Of a stretch of 64,000 nucleotides of DNA, positions 1 through 11,008 are shown in pieces (position 1 is the first letter of the stretch; the number at the start of each line of letters is the position of its first letter). Under the pieces are notes generated by a model. It was given only the letters and a program-made list of their open reading frames with translations, was not told the DNA's origin and ran no database searches. Where the stretch lies: the NCBI GenBank assembly GCA_947359465.1, contig OX375873.1, forward strand, positions 74,774,278 through 74,838,277, written 5' to 3'. The stretch is from Metellina segmentata. Lineage: Eukaryota > Arthropoda > Arachnida > Araneae > Tetragnathidae. A program made the translations under genes and the position numbers.

Positions 1-90
<90 letters not shown>
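1..90. repeat. (TA)n microsatellite
   Basis: Almost pure alternating TA with one interruption near position 12. It starts at the window edge, so its true length is unknown. Confidence 0.97.
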
Positions 91-93
<3 letters not shown>

Positions 94-995
94 TATGAAT
101 AATGCTTTTTTTTAAATAATCGATGTATTCATCTATTGAAAAATTCCAGCATTAGACCGCGATTTTAAAACCACGTTCCACCACTCAAGATCACAACTCG
201 ACAGAAAACTCAGTACTTATCACTCATTGAATGGAATCAACTTATAATCCCCCAGCGATGCCATGAATGATAAAGTGTCGAAGGAAAAAATCCCACCGCA
301 CCGCGGTCGTCAAAGAAAAATGCCGTCACAACAGCCCACAACTCATTGAACCATTCCTAGGTCCAAAATACTTCTCTTTTTCACTTTTCCTTCGTCACAG
401 CATCGACCCCGACCATGTGAGTGCAGGTCGCCTTTCAAATAATTGGACGTAACGGTGCTGAAAAAAAGGAGAGAAAGTACAGTTTTGCTGATTAAAAGAA
501 AAGTCTTCGCTTTGGTACTGATGGTTTTATTTATTTGATGAGGATACGATTTACAGACATCATTTAGGGGGACGATTATGATCGCGTTTGAGGATCGTTG
601 AACACAGAAAAAGAACCAAACTTTCCTTTCTCTGTGGAGTAGGAGGGGGTCTGTTGATGATGGCAGGATGATGCGTTGTCTCTTATAAGCACTTTGGGCT
701 TTTATTCTCTTTCCAAAAAGGTTCGATGAATAACTCTTTAAGCGCTCGGAGTACGTCATGGGGAGAAAGTACTGGTCGCGTAAAAGATAGATAGTTTTGT
801 AACTGTGAAAAAAATATATCGCGTTAATTCTGTTGAATTCCTTCATTACTTAGTTTGGAGTGCGAGTAAAAAAAATTGGTCAGCATTTTCATTTAAATCG
901 ATTGTACAATAGAGCATTGATTATCCGAACTTCGATTAACCGAGTGTTAGCGTTAACAGAGTAACGCATTTAATATCCAGATAGTTTTCTGTCCT
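91..995. other. AT-rich sequence with one unrecognised ORF
   Basis: Contains a 167-codon open frame on the minus strand (846 to 343). Its product begins MKEFNRINAIYFF, is rich in basic and aromatic residues, and shows no motif I recognise. The frame has no clear splice signals or codon bias, so I treat it as chance or unknown. Nothing else is seen here. Confidence 0.4.
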
Positions 996-1180
996 AGTGT
1001 TGGCGTGGTGTGGAAGTTTGGAGAATAGGGTGTCAGATCAGGTCTTGACCTCGCCACCGGACTGTGGTTTAAAATTTCGAGGCCTTGTCATTGGATCATT
1101 CTTTCCGGGATTGATCACGAACCGTCACCGAAATAACGTTGTGTTGCTCCAGTGTGATGTCAATTAACTACCTATCTACC
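996..1180 (+). repeat. SINE-like repeat, body and tail (copy 1)
   Basis: Starts at the conserved body motif TTGGCGTGGTGTGGAAG and runs through the second conserved block (CTGTGGTTTAAAATT, usually GTGGTTCAAAATTACG). It ends in the CCTATCTACC tail typical of the family. The tRNA-like head seen in other copies is missing. Ten further copies or pieces occur in this window on both strands, so it is a dispersed retroposon-like family. Confidence 0.8.
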
Positions 1181-1424
1181 AGGTTGATATTTTTAAGGCT
1201 TTAATAAAAACTTCGAACCTGTGAGTGCTTACTTCGTCAAATGGTTCGGTATGGAGGTTAGAATGATGCCTGTCAAAACGTAAACAAAGTAACTATTGTA
1301 AAAGTATCACAATAAATACATACGGTGACACAAATCCGAGTATAAATTTTCATAATCCTTGTTTTATGAATTTGTCAGTAGCAGTAGTTTTAACAAATAG
1401 CATATTATTATTTTTTTAATATTT

Positions 1425-1582
1425 TGTGTTTAGTGTAGAAGTTAGAATAATTCTTAGGTGTTGACCTCGTCATCTGACATTGGTTCCAAATCACTAGTGC
1501 AATTCTCGGATTTTCTCTTCGGGATTGATTACAGACAGTCACCTTACCCCGTTGTGTTGCTTTGGTGCAAGGTAAGTTTAAC
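1425..1582 (+). repeat. SINE-like repeat, diverged body (copy 2)
   Basis: Matches copy 1 in order: GTGTAGAAGTTAG, GTTGACCTCGTCATCTGAC, TCTTCGGGATTGATTAC, then TTGTGTTGCTTTGGTGC. More diverged than copy 1 and lacks head and clean tail. Confidence 0.65.
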
Positions 1583-2489
1583 TGTTGCAGTTGTTCTGTG
1601 AAACTATATCCTCATTTTTGAGTTGTTTGGAGGTGGATTTGCTATACATTACAACGGATAAGAGAAGTTTAACTTTAATTCTAAAACTAAAAATATTTTA
1701 ATTACTGATATACTGTTTGTATCGTCGGCAAGTGAAGCACGCCAAATAAAAAAAACAGCTATTATAAAACAACGGGAAGAAATGTGGCGTTGTGGATATG
1801 AAGTGCGAACTCAAAAAATGCTGGTTTTCCAAAAAAAAAAGAACGCATTCACCCCCTTGGGTACAGATGTATTTGAAAAAATGTAGTTCAAATTATCGTT
1901 TGCACATTAGTTAGTTATCTGCGTCTGTACAATAATTACTGTTATATTGTCGAATAATTTCGGTTGATACTTTTTGCAATTTCAATCAAATTATCACATT
2001 AACTTCTTCATGGTTTAAAATATTGGACTACCAAATATTGTGTTCAATATTTACTGCTGTTGCAAGAATTGCAACAAGTTTCTCTACACATGTTATTTTT
2101 GGATCATCCTTTAGTACATTACGTTTTACCGTTTAAATATGTTTTAAAAATTATTGTTCATTAACTAACAAATATAGTTTTGCAAAAAAATGAATGTAGA
2201 AAATTAATTTTAAGTTAGCTTTCAAAATTCACTATTTTGTTACCCCTACAATTTTAATCTACTTTGAAATTATTTTCCTAATATAAAGCTCTTATTTGAT
2301 ATACTATTATAATTATCTATATAAAAAAATTCTATTTCAGAATTAATTGTGTTACTTATTAAGTTCAAGAGAACAACTGTTAATATTCTATTTTCTTAAG
2401 TACAACTTCTTGATAATAGCACTACTCTTTAAAAGCAATATAAAAATAAATTTTTTTAAATAAATATGTTGTACAAAATATTAACTTAC
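1583..2489. other. AT-rich sequence, possible intron of the minus-strand gene
   Basis: Nothing coding is recognised. If the exon at 2490-2625 is real, this lies in its first intron, because the splice donor at 2489-2484 opens into it. I see no obvious downstream exon in 1-2483, so the intron would extend past the left window edge. Confidence 0.4.
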
Positions 2490-2625
2490 TCTTCGCTTTC
2501 ACGCCTTTCATTACTACTCCCATAAAATTTAGATGGTTTCCCAGAAAAGAAAACAAGGATATACCATCCAATTTAGGTAGATTATCCGACTGGCCTTTTA
2601 CAAAGCCTTGTTCTACAGTCGTCAT
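2490..2625 (-). CDS. Probable first coding exon, SWIM-type-protein-like N-terminus (tentative)
   Basis: Reading leftward from an ATG at 2625-2623 the exon gives 45 codons plus one base. The product starts MTTVEQGFVKGQSDNLPK and ends MKGVKAK. It is followed at once by GTAAGT (2489-2484), a consensus 5' splice donor, leaving phase 1. The segment LPKLDG...F...GVKAK resembles, from memory, the N-terminus of multi-copy arthropod proteins in which a stretch like SSRESYGD and a SWIM-type zinc-binding domain follow; the split codon A|.. would allow Arg there. No zinc-binding residues are in this exon, so function cannot be shown. The open frame extends upstream of the Met, but that part (an Ile-rich run) looks like translated 5' UTR. 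A promoter-like patch lies 145-190 bp upstream. Alternative: a stranded pseudo-exon of a repeated gene family. Confidence 0.5.
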
Positions 2626-2769
2626 TTTTAAAGAAGAAATATGTATAATAATAATAATGTAAAGACAATAATTCAACACAATTATTTAAAAATTAAAATT
2701 TGCGTAAAATCAATGAAAGCAACCTGAAATAACATGCAACCGGCGAATGTAGCGAGAGATTTCATGTAC

Positions 2770-2821
2770 TATGACGTCACACCAAGCTCCACCCCGTTTT
2801 CAGTCACGTGACTTTGACGTG
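2770..2821 (-). promoter_or_regulatory. Promoter-like patch: CRE, GC/CACCC box, E-box palindrome
   Basis: In AT-rich surroundings this short GC-richer patch holds TGACGTCA (2772-2779, a perfect CRE palindrome), CCACCCCG (2789-2796, KLF/Sp1-like) and TCACGTGA (2804-2811, a perfect CACGTG E-box palindrome), followed by a TTTGACGTG half-site. It lies upstream of the minus-strand exon at 2490-2625 at a distance fitting a 5' UTR. Sites are seen directly; promoter function is inferred. Confidence 0.45.
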
Positions 2822-2937
2822 TTTTTTAGTCGCTTATAACGCTTAAACTAAAACGTTTTGTGATTTTTAAAGCTGATTTGCGGATTGTTCATGATCGAAT
2901 TTATAAAATAAGTACCATTTTAGGACATTCCCTATTG

Positions 2938-3496
2938 CAAGCCTCGAAATAGATTTTTTAGCACAGATGCACAAGGTGCACCTAAGTTTTTAAATTAGGT
3001 GCACTGATTATATATTAGGTGCACATTAAAAAAAACTTAATATAAGAGCCTTGATATAATGTAAACTATTTTATTATTTTTTTCAGTTTAGATAGGTTAG
3101 TAGTAGATAGTAAATAAAAATATTTAAACATCTAAACTCTCAATTCTCCGGCGCACGGCTATCGCGACAGTCGCTTCAACAGAGCCATCTGGAAAAAGTT
3201 TCGATCTTCGGAAAGTTCTGTTGGCAATAGCACAAGTAAACCTTCCTCCGGTATAAACCCGTTACGGCCCATAGATTTTGTTTTGGCATACTGTGTATTT
3301 AGGAATTTTAATTACGTTCATTTAGAGCGAGAGAGGTCGATACTAATAGTTTGTTCAAGCATCAAAATAACATAAAAGGTTCCCTCCCCTTTTTTAACGT
3401 TAGGCGCACGGCATGCACCTAGCGGGAAAAAATTAGGTGCACAATTTTACTTTCATGTGCACAGTGCACCTGTACACCCGGGTATTTCGAGCCCTG
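2938..3496. mobile_element. Non-autonomous hAT element (MITE) with perfect 8-bp TSD
   Basis: Flanked by identical 8-bp direct repeats CCCTATTG (2930-2937 and 3497-3504). The left end CAAGCCTCGAAATA and the complement of the right end CAGGGCTCGAAATA form the terminal inverted repeat, and GGTGCAC motifs recur inside both ends. An 8-bp TSD and a CAGGG-type terminus are hallmarks of hAT transposons. There is no transposase, so it must have been mobilised in trans. The exact TSD suggests a fairly recent insertion. Confidence 0.85.
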
Positions 3497-3504
3497 CCCT
3501 ATTG

Positions 3505-5680
3505 TAATAATATTATTTTAGCAATTTTTTTCATTTTATCAGTTATTCGGATAGAAGAACTTTCATTATTATTGCTACAGAAACTTATTTTAATAAAATT
3601 ATAAAATTAATGTAGTACATTTATTCATGTTTTTCACGTAGTATTTTCAAAGTGTATTTTTCACGGAGAAATCCATTCTATAAGCAAAGAAATGACTTGA
3701 TGAACTTCATCAGTCTAACCACCACCTAATTTGGATCTATTAAGACTAAAAAACACATATTTGAACATTCGTACTTATCTTGTTTCACTTGTAAGCCAAC
3801 AATATATTATACGAAGCAGACACATCCTGATGGTTGATATGGAAAAAACTGTGGTTCATGGTGGTACAGCTAAAACATTTTTTAGATGAAATTTCGAAAT
3901 CATAGAGTGGAACCGGTAATGAGACAAATTCACAATCCTTAACTACCGTCCGCTATAAGGTTTCGTATCAATATATATTCTACACTTTACTCTTATAACA
4001 ATGTAACTAATCAATTAGCAAGTAATCAAATTTCTTACAACAAATGAAATTTTTGTGGATATAGCTTAATGCTTAACAATTGAACTTTTTGCGATTAAGG
4101 ATCGCTTAACAAATTAGAACTATACTCAAGCTATTAAATTATATTCTAAATGCAAATGAAATCCATTTACTGAAACAACCATTTCCATTCATATGTCATG
4201 AGATCAGAAATCATATAATGCAGTGAGAATTAACACTCCGAAATACACAATATCCGTTACTCGTATGATCATTCCTCCATCAATCTACTTAATCATCTAT
4301 CTAGCGGAGATATATTTCATTCTGGATTCCGGCTACAGTATTGGTTTAATCGTAAGACCAGTCAAAATCAAATTTCCTTAGCGTTTATGAATAAATTGAT
4401 GGCAACTCTCATTCCTCCTCTCTTTACATTTATCTAGTACCTTGGAGCAAAAAGAGTCAATGTCCAAGTGTTAAAATTATGGGAAACATCAAATTAATTT
4501 TTTAAATTTCTAAAACTCCGTAAATTTGTACATAATTTGTTTTCTGCATATTTTAGGAAATAATGTAATGTTGTTTACTGATAGTATAACATCATTAAGT
4601 TCTATTCCAAGTTATGGTAAATGTTTTTGCATTAAACTAGAATTTGAACTTATTTCCAAAGATTTATTGCTTTTAAATTTTGAATCAAAAAGGACTTCTC
4701 TGTTGTTCTCAAATCCGAAATCTATCGGGGTAAGATAGAAAAGAGCATATATATATATTTATTTATTAGGTCTCTAACCAAAAATATATTCTTGTGTTGA
4801 CATCACATATCATGTATAACCTTTGTTTGAATTTATGGAATATTTCCGTTGAAAGTGGAATATACTTAGCTAACCAAGCATAAATATATATTGATGCTTT
4901 TTCCACCCAAGAAATATATGATTCCAAAATTATGGATTGCCAGTGACAGGGCTTATGGAACATAGCTCCAAAAGTGTTTTGAACGAAATATGGAACGTAT
5001 CAGAAATACCAATACCATAATTTTCAGTTTTCAAGCTACATCTGTCAACATATGTCGGAGCAAATTTGACAAGCAAAATTTACAATGCATTGAAGCTGTT
5101 CTTGTCTTGTATTTCTGTCACAAATCAGATGCATTTGGTTGCTTGAAGAAATATTTGACTGGAATGAACGATTTAAAGTGCCTATAATGTTTAAGCCTTT
5201 TAGAAATAAAATTTCTTGGTGCATGAAGTTTGGACGGAGTAAGCATTAAGACGTCTTGAATTTGAAACGTGGAGTGCTGGGTTATTTGATATTTAACTTC
5301 CAAGAGGTTGTGAAAAGTTATCGCGTTCATCAAGATTCAGCCGATTTTGCCACTGACAATATATCTCGTCCTGAATATACTGCCAATTTTGTACTTTATG
5401 CTGATAAAGATATGATCAGTTTTTATTATAACTTTATTTTTATTTCCTTCTTATTTCTATATTGCATAACGGGAACGCTCACACGAGAAGTTCCCGCTAT
5501 GAAAACAAAGTTAGTATAGTGCCCCGTAGCTAAAACACACAGCCAAGGGTTAGCCTGAAGCTGTCACACTCAGTCTTGGGCTCCAACCACTTTTCCTCAG
5601 TGTGTCCTTAAAAAACCACTTTTACCTGTCCCATGGACGGGGGGTAAGGGGGGGGGGGACACCTGCGGTGTCTTATACTC
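3505..5680. other. AT-rich intergenic sequence
   Basis: Several short open frames (for example 4990-5187 and 5256-5519 on plus) encode nothing I recognise. A G-rich run sits at 5638-5660. No repeat boundary or RNA gene was found. Confidence 0.5.
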
Positions 5681-5684
5681 TAAT

Positions 5685-5760
5685 AATGACCGAGATATCT
5701 CGTCCATCAAGATCTGGTCAGTATTACTAATAACGAGATACCTCGTTAAGTCAACAACAA
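5685..5760. mobile_element. Fragment of TTAA MITE family F
   Basis: Contains ACCGAGATATCTCGTC, GATCTGGTCAGT and ACGAGATACCTCGTTAAG, the ordered inner motifs of family F (compare 24010-24248). TIRs are not recognisable here, so only a fragment is called. Confidence 0.5.
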
Positions 5761-6181
5761 GAAAGGATAATAACTTTTTATCCTTATTTGCAATACAAGT
5801 GCACTATTGTCTACAGGCAATCAAACTAATATGATTGGGTTTCTTGGTCACTTTACTGTAAGGGAGGAATAAAATTTGTGCTGCCTAGAAGACACAGGCA
5901 ACTAGCTCAGTAAGCAAATCCTCTGAACTGTGACGACCCAACAGAAGCTGGTATTTTGAAAACTCTTTGTAAAGGCTCACATTTGGGCTAAGAAGGGAAT
6001 TTCTTGTGCAGTGAAAATCTTTGAAAGACGGAAAGATCATGACCGAATTTTTCGTAAGTCAAATCTAACGTATAATAAGCTCGAACTATGTGAAAAATTG
6101 AGGGATTCAGGACATAGTATCTGATTTCGAGATGGGTGAACAACGATCAACGAGATATTAATATGAATGTAACTATATCGT
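5761..6181. other. No feature recognised
   Basis: Moderate GC content; no ORF, repeat match or RNA gene seen. Confidence 0.4.
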
Positions 6182-6609
6182 TTAACCTTTACGCTGCGGC
6201 AGATAGACAATTGTTACCACTACAATTTCGTTTAAACCGGCGGCATGGTATAGATCTGTGTACGATAGATGTTATCCTCTTTTTAAGAGATCGCTGACAT
6301 CGGTCACCATTTACGAGCTGTCAGCGACTGGTCTTCTAAAGGATTCCTCCTTATGTTCGGTACCCTACCTTTTCGACCGTGAGGTGTGAACGCTTTGGAA
6401 GAAAGGCAGAAGGTCGCTTTGTTGGTATCTCACAAGCAGGAAACGATACGCCATACAATACTATGAAAGGAAAGCATCAGTAGTAAATGCTGCCCAAGGC
6501 TCAATCGCTCAAGTTATGTAATTAGGTAGGGGGGGGGATTGAACATGCAGGCGAAAGAGACGTTCTTGGAGACGATTGAAAAAATCTAAGCGCCGTGCGT
6601 TAAGGTTAA
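6182..6609 (+). mobile_element. piggyBac-type MITE, family G, copy 1
   Basis: Begins TTAACCTTTACGCTGCGGC and its right end, complemented, reads TTAACCTTAACGCACGGC. TTAA on both sides plus a CC(C)TT start is the signature of piggyBac-superfamily ends. Non-coding. A second copy lies inverted at 11009-11388, with matching interior motifs such as CACGGTCGG, GATCTGTGTACG and GCTGTCAGCGACTG (strand-adjusted). Confidence 0.8.
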
Positions 6610-7042
6610 AGCGATTGAACTATTGGAGAGTCAATTCAAATTGACATTTTCTCTGGAAATCTTGTATTATTTACCGATAGTATAAGACACCAAATGTATT
6701 TGACAGCTGACAAAAAATATTTTTAAGAAGTGCATCAACGGTGAAAGCTTTTGTTCTGCATATAAATTTTAACCTTTTTTTTATGTTAATAGAAATTTCT
6801 GATTTAAAAAAAAAAGTGCATACAAAAAGCCCTTGAAAAATTGTGGAATTGGCGACTAGGTGAAAAAAAAATGCTCCAACCATGAAGATGTGTAAAACAA
6901 ATTGGTTTATAAAGAGGTTCCAATGGCACTACAATTATTCCAGATACGGTACGATTCGGTTGGAAGAACATGCAGACATCACATGTTTGCTTCGTATCCT
7001 ACTTAGTCTGACCCCTCCAAAACGACCAAAACGTGCAAAGGA
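6610..7042. other. No feature recognised
   Basis: Includes a 70-codon minus ORF (6883-6671) with homopolymeric Lys/Phe runs and no recognisable motif. Confidence 0.4.
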
Positions 7043-7220
7043 TTAACCCTCCTGGTGGGCTTTGTCTGAACAAAGCATCTCGTCATTAGCCAGCTCATCA
7101 TATTTTGAAGTCATCATGAAAAACTGTACATATATCTTGATAACGAGGTAATTCATCAATAGCGGAATTGATCAGATCTTCATGGACTCGGTATCTTATC
7201 AAGACCGCTTAGAGGTTTAA
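7043..7220 (+). mobile_element. TTAA MITE family F (copy)
   Basis: Left end TTAACCCTCCTGGTGGGC matches the family-F left terminus. The right end, complemented, starts TTAAACCTCTAAG. ATCTCGTC and AACGAGGTAATTC inside are family-F motifs. TTAA at both ends supports piggyBac-type mobility. About 170 bp, non-coding. Confidence 0.65.
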
Positions 7221-7284
7221 AACACGGATACTCCCGTGGCAGTCCCAGACAGACAAGGCATACGAATGGTTGTTACGACTTCAA

Positions 7285-7339
7285 AAAAAGATCTCAAATG
7301 TCCTTACGTTGGCGTGGTGCGGAAGATTGAAAACTAAGG

Positions 7340-7340
<1 letters not shown>
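7285..7340 (+). repeat. SINE-like repeat, truncated piece (copy 3a)
   Basis: Reads CTCAAATGTCC then CGTTGGCGTGGTGCGGAAG and stops at an AT array. This is the middle of the SINE body only. Confidence 0.7.

Positions 7341-7388
<48 letters not shown>
7341..7388. repeat. (TA)n microsatellite between two SINE pieces
   Basis: Uninterrupted alternating TA separating the truncated SINE piece on the left from a near-complete SINE on the right. Confidence 0.97.
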
Positions 7389-7390
<2 letters not shown>

Positions 7391-7702
7391 ACCGCACGGT
7401 AGTCCGGTTGTAAGAGCAACGGATTAGCAAACGGAGGATTGGGATTTGGAATGTAACCAAACACTTTTGTATTCAAATAGGCTGGTGTACGTTAAATTTG
7501 TCGTGGCCTCAAATGTCCTCTCAGCGTGGTGTGGAAATTTGGAAAGTGGGATGACAGCTCAGGTGTGACTTCGTCATCTGGACGTGATTGAAAATTGAGT
7601 GAAGTCCTCGGATCTTTCCCTTGGGGTTTGATACCGGACCGTCACCTGTAGTCTGTTGTTTTGCTCCAGTGCGACGTTAATTCAAATTCCTACCTACCTA
7701 CC
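7389..7702 (+). repeat. SINE-like repeat, near full length with tRNA-like head (copy 3b)
   Basis: Head at 7391-7440 (ACGGTAGTCCGGTTGTAAGAG, then GATTGGGATTTGG) has spacing like A and B boxes of a RNA polymerase III promoter, though the B box is decayed. Body: GGTGTACGTTAAATTTGTCG, CTCAAATGTCC, AGCGTGGTGTGGAAATTTGG, TCGTCATCTGGACGTG, TGCTCCAGTGCGACGTTAATTC. The tail is CCTACCTACCTACC, a short ACCT repeat in place of poly(A). Confidence 0.8.
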
Positions 7703-8409
7703 TTAAAGAAATACAAGGACAAATTTCCTATAGAAAATTATATACTAAATCAAATCAATGCTTATTCTATAGAAAAAGTATATTTTATTATAATATTTAA
7801 ATTATTGTATTTTAGCAACGTCTTTATAGAGCTTTATTCAATCTATTAAACTATAACTTTTAATATTTGTTTGAAAATGTTAATTTTTTTTTAGGAAAAA
7901 AAATTACTGAAATAATTAACTGGTATTTGCAATACCTTCTTTACATAAATATTACTTTTAATAGATGTCAGAAGTTTTTGAAACGTCCAAATATAATTAG
8001 ATGTTTCTACTTCGAATGTGTACTTTTATCACGCAATTTATGTTATTATCAAAACTGAAACTAATACTACCCATAAGTCCTTTAGATGAAAGAAACAATT
8101 TATTAAATCTCGCATGGATAGTAACAATTTAACAATTTCAAACAAAGAACTCAGATCTATCTTTAGGTTTATTTTAGGGAAGTAAAGTAAAAATAAAAGT
8201 ATGTTAGCTTGTGATATCTGATTCTGTATTTTTCAATCGTTTAGCTTGAGATCATTCTTCAAAGAAAGTCACTGACATTTCTTTTTATCTGAACAATTTC
8301 AAAAATTTTAGGCTTTCTCATACTTTTAGTGTATTTATTTATCTCCACTCTTACACATTTTACAAACTATCAACATTTTTATCTGTTACATAAAATTACT
8401 AGATATTTG
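7703..8409. other. AT-rich sequence, nothing recognised
   Basis: Two open frames of about 60 codons (7661-7849 and 7867-8058, plus) are AT-driven and have no known motif. Confidence 0.45.
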
Positions 8410-8760
8410 AAGAGATGTTTATTAAAATGATAAACCCTAGAAAAATGTAGATATGTGATGACTGCATACTATAACCCTTGTTTATTGTTTATTTCCTCTC
8501 GAAGATAATTGAAACGTTCGGCCAAGTAATCGTCTATGCTACATAACACATAGGATTGAACATTTTTCAATAAAGCTTCATTTGTCAATGTTACATGGTT
8601 GTCACAAGAACTCTTATTCCATCAAAACTTTTTTTTTAATTTGTCTCATCTAGTTAAAGCAGCTGACGTCGTATGAAGAAAGCGTCATCTTTTCCTATCC
8701 TCCAATGGTCATCAAATATATCTTAGTGTATAGAAAATAATTAGAGGTTCAGACCAGATA
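8410..8760 (+). repeat. Direct repeat R, left copy
   Basis: Shares an ordered series of blocks with 9953-10330: ATTGAAAC(G/T)TTCGG.CAAGTA, AATGTTACATGG, TTTTCCTATC/TTTCCCTATC, ATGATCATAAAATATAT-like and AAATAATTA.AGGT. The copies are diverged. The hAT element at 8764-9883 starts four bases after this copy ends. Confidence 0.65.
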
Positions 8761-8763
8761 TAT

Positions 8764-9883
8764 AAGGATTGCGATACGATTTTCAATCCGCCCAGTTCCG
8801 GCCAGATTGACACTAATCCGGCTGGATCCAGCCGGATTGGTACTTTGTCAATAAGTTTATCGAACCAGAATGTATCTTTCCAAAATCGGCTGAGTGAAAG
8901 TAGGTAAAAAGGGTATTATTCCAAATTAACGAACACAACGTTTATTTTAGCATTACAAAATCAACTTTATTAATAATTATCCATAGGTAGGAAATCAATC
9001 ATCTACAATAAATTATAGTAACTACTAGTTCTCCTAGTACTATGTATTAAACGAATTGATGATGATCAGTCTTACTAGTTTCCACACCAAAAAACATCAG
9101 TTTGTTTTATGCGTTGTACTTTTCTATTTTTCTGAAATTATGTAGTCTCTATCTCTAATGTCGTTGAGCAAATAACATTAGTTGTACCTAACTTTGTCTC
9201 ACACTAACATAAAAATATAATCTTTGGCAGTTTTTGGTCGACATAACAAACAAGGGAACACTTAATTATTCTTAATTACTTAAATCGACGTGATATAGTA
9301 ATAAAAATCCCTTTTGAGTTTGAAAGAGCGATCTAAGGAAATAAATCGTATTAATTATGTCATCCCCCAACCTACTTCTCAATGAACTGCCAATATAACC
9401 AGTGGCCGAGAAGGCACTCTCAGCTTCGACACTAGTTGGTTTAACCGTCATTAAGTAGTCGTACATAAGAGACAAATATTTTCCTTTGACTCCATTTCAT
9501 ATGAAGTCATTTCTTTCTTCAATATTTTCTCAAGATCGGTTTCTTTTCTAAAGTTTGTCTTTTTGCAATTGTCTTCATTTTCTTGCAGATTTTGCTTTTT
9601 TATTCCTTTTTATTAAAAAAATATTGTTGTTAATTTAATTTATTATTTTTGGTAGAATTCTCCAAACTGATGATTGAAAAATATAAAATAGATTAATTTA
9701 CAATCGATTGCTTAATAAACGATTTTGCGACTTTAAAGTTGGGTTTGAATAATCGATTATTTAATTTTCAAAACATTCGAGTTTATCGTATCCGGACCGA
9801 TAGATGTTGCTAGATCCGGTAAGTAGCCAAATGATGCCGGATCCCTCGGATTACCTGATCCGCCGGATCGGATTACAATTCCT
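8764..9883 (-). mobile_element. Decayed hAT transposon with transposase C-terminus
   Basis: Ends are AAGGATTG...ATTTTCAATCCG on the left and, complemented, AGGAATTGTAATCCGATCCG on the right. Both subterminal zones are rich in (T)CCGG motifs (ATCCGGCTGGATCCAG, GGATCCG), as in hAT elements. Flanking 8-mers AGATATAT and ACACATAT are an imperfect candidate TSD. The only coding remnant is the dimerisation region at 9272-9475. At 1.1 kb it is less than half of an autonomous element. Confidence 0.6.
9272..9475 (-). pseudogene. hAT transposase, C-terminal dimerisation domain remnant
   Basis: The 67-residue frame contains PTSVEAESAFSATGYI followed by LRSRLGDDIINTIYFLRS. This is the hallmark of the hAT C-terminal dimerisation region (P-S-x-E-x-x-F-S; LRS-RL; L-FL). 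That region holds transposase subunits together. The RNase H-like catalytic core and BED finger are missing, so the fragment cannot transpose. The Met start is incidental. Confidence 0.85.
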
Positions 9884-9952
9884 ACACATATATGCTTTAT
9901 AAAACCCCAATATTTAAATCATCCACAGGCCATGTGCCATATATTTCACAAA

Positions 9953-10330
9953 AGAGAGGTTTACTAAAAATATTAAAATCTAGAATAATTTAACGTAATA
10001 ATGTGTCGTGATGTGAAAGTACAACAAAATATCACCCTTTATCAATGTTTATCATTTATGATTTTATCATTTTCCTTATAAGATATTGAAACTTTCGGTC
10101 AAGTAGAGGTCAATGTTACGTACCACGTAGAACCATACGTTCAATGATGCTTCAGATGTAAATGTTACATGGTAAGTGCCACATGAACCGTTATTTCATC
10201 TACGTTTCTTAAATATATCTGCTCGTCAAGGTGGTTGAAGTCTCTGGAGAAAACTTTACCTTTCCCTATCTCACTCCATGATCATAAAATATATTTTACT
10301 GCCAAGGAAATAATTAAAGGTCCAAACCGC
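9953..10330 (+). repeat. Direct repeat R, right copy
   Basis: Second copy of the segment at 8410-8760, same orientation, separated by the hAT element. Its 3' part also falls in a 97-codon open frame (10235-10528, product starting MKSLEKTLPFP). Because the other copy has no such frame I regard the ORF as chance. Confidence 0.6.
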
Positions 10331-11008
10331 AGCAAGCGTGAGGTTAGTGATTCTGTAACCTTCCCCGAAAACAAATACGAGCCCGGAAGTTACGGGAAAC
10401 GGGTGTTTCCACATAGACCTTTGTTCCACACCCGAACGCACGACTTCATTATTTTAGACCCTAACATACAACATTACCTAGTGGTTTCCTTCGTAATTAA
10501 CTGCAGGAGTCGGTCTAATACTGCTTAGCATTATACCATTAAAATCTCATTTTGGAAATACTTGCACGTAAACCGATATTCGACCAAATATTCCAATTAT
10601 TTTCAAGATGCCTTAATGATTTCAATTTAACATAGGTATTTTAACTAACGCTGCATGGAGCAACACGACGGGATATTTTTATACAAGGATCACTTATTAA
10701 CTAAATACTGAAATACATAAAATTATATTACATTTATTTGAAAATCGTAGCCAACATCTTAAATTACACGAATGGGTTTTTGCTAATAGCTTTGTATTTG
10801 TAGAGAAGGGAGGGACAAATGTCGCAAGCTTGAGTGCATTTGGTCGACATTATTATTTCTTCCTACTTAGTAGATTCCGAGAATTTCTTGGTGAAAGTTG
10901 AGTTTAATTTTTATTCAAGCCACAGCTTTGATCACAGATCAAATAGTTTAAAGTTTAAAAATTGTCTCTATTCTAATTGGAAAACGTATATTTGTCTTCA
11001 GCATATCT
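10331..11008. other. No feature recognised
   Basis: Slightly GC-richer around 10360-10440, where the translated frame continues, but no motif is recognisable. No repeat match within this window. Confidence 0.4.

Noticed and set aside
343..846. 167-codon minus-strand open frame
   Set aside because: Longest uninterrupted frame in the window, but no motif, no splice or promoter context and biased basic/aromatic composition; kept only as unrecognised sequence.
5638..5660. G-quadruplex candidate (two G-runs)
   Set aside because: Only two long G-runs close together; a four-tract pattern could be forced but there is no functional context.
7294..7476. 60-codon minus frame with Tyr-Ile repeat
   Set aside because: Encoded by the (TA)n array between two SINE pieces; not a gene.
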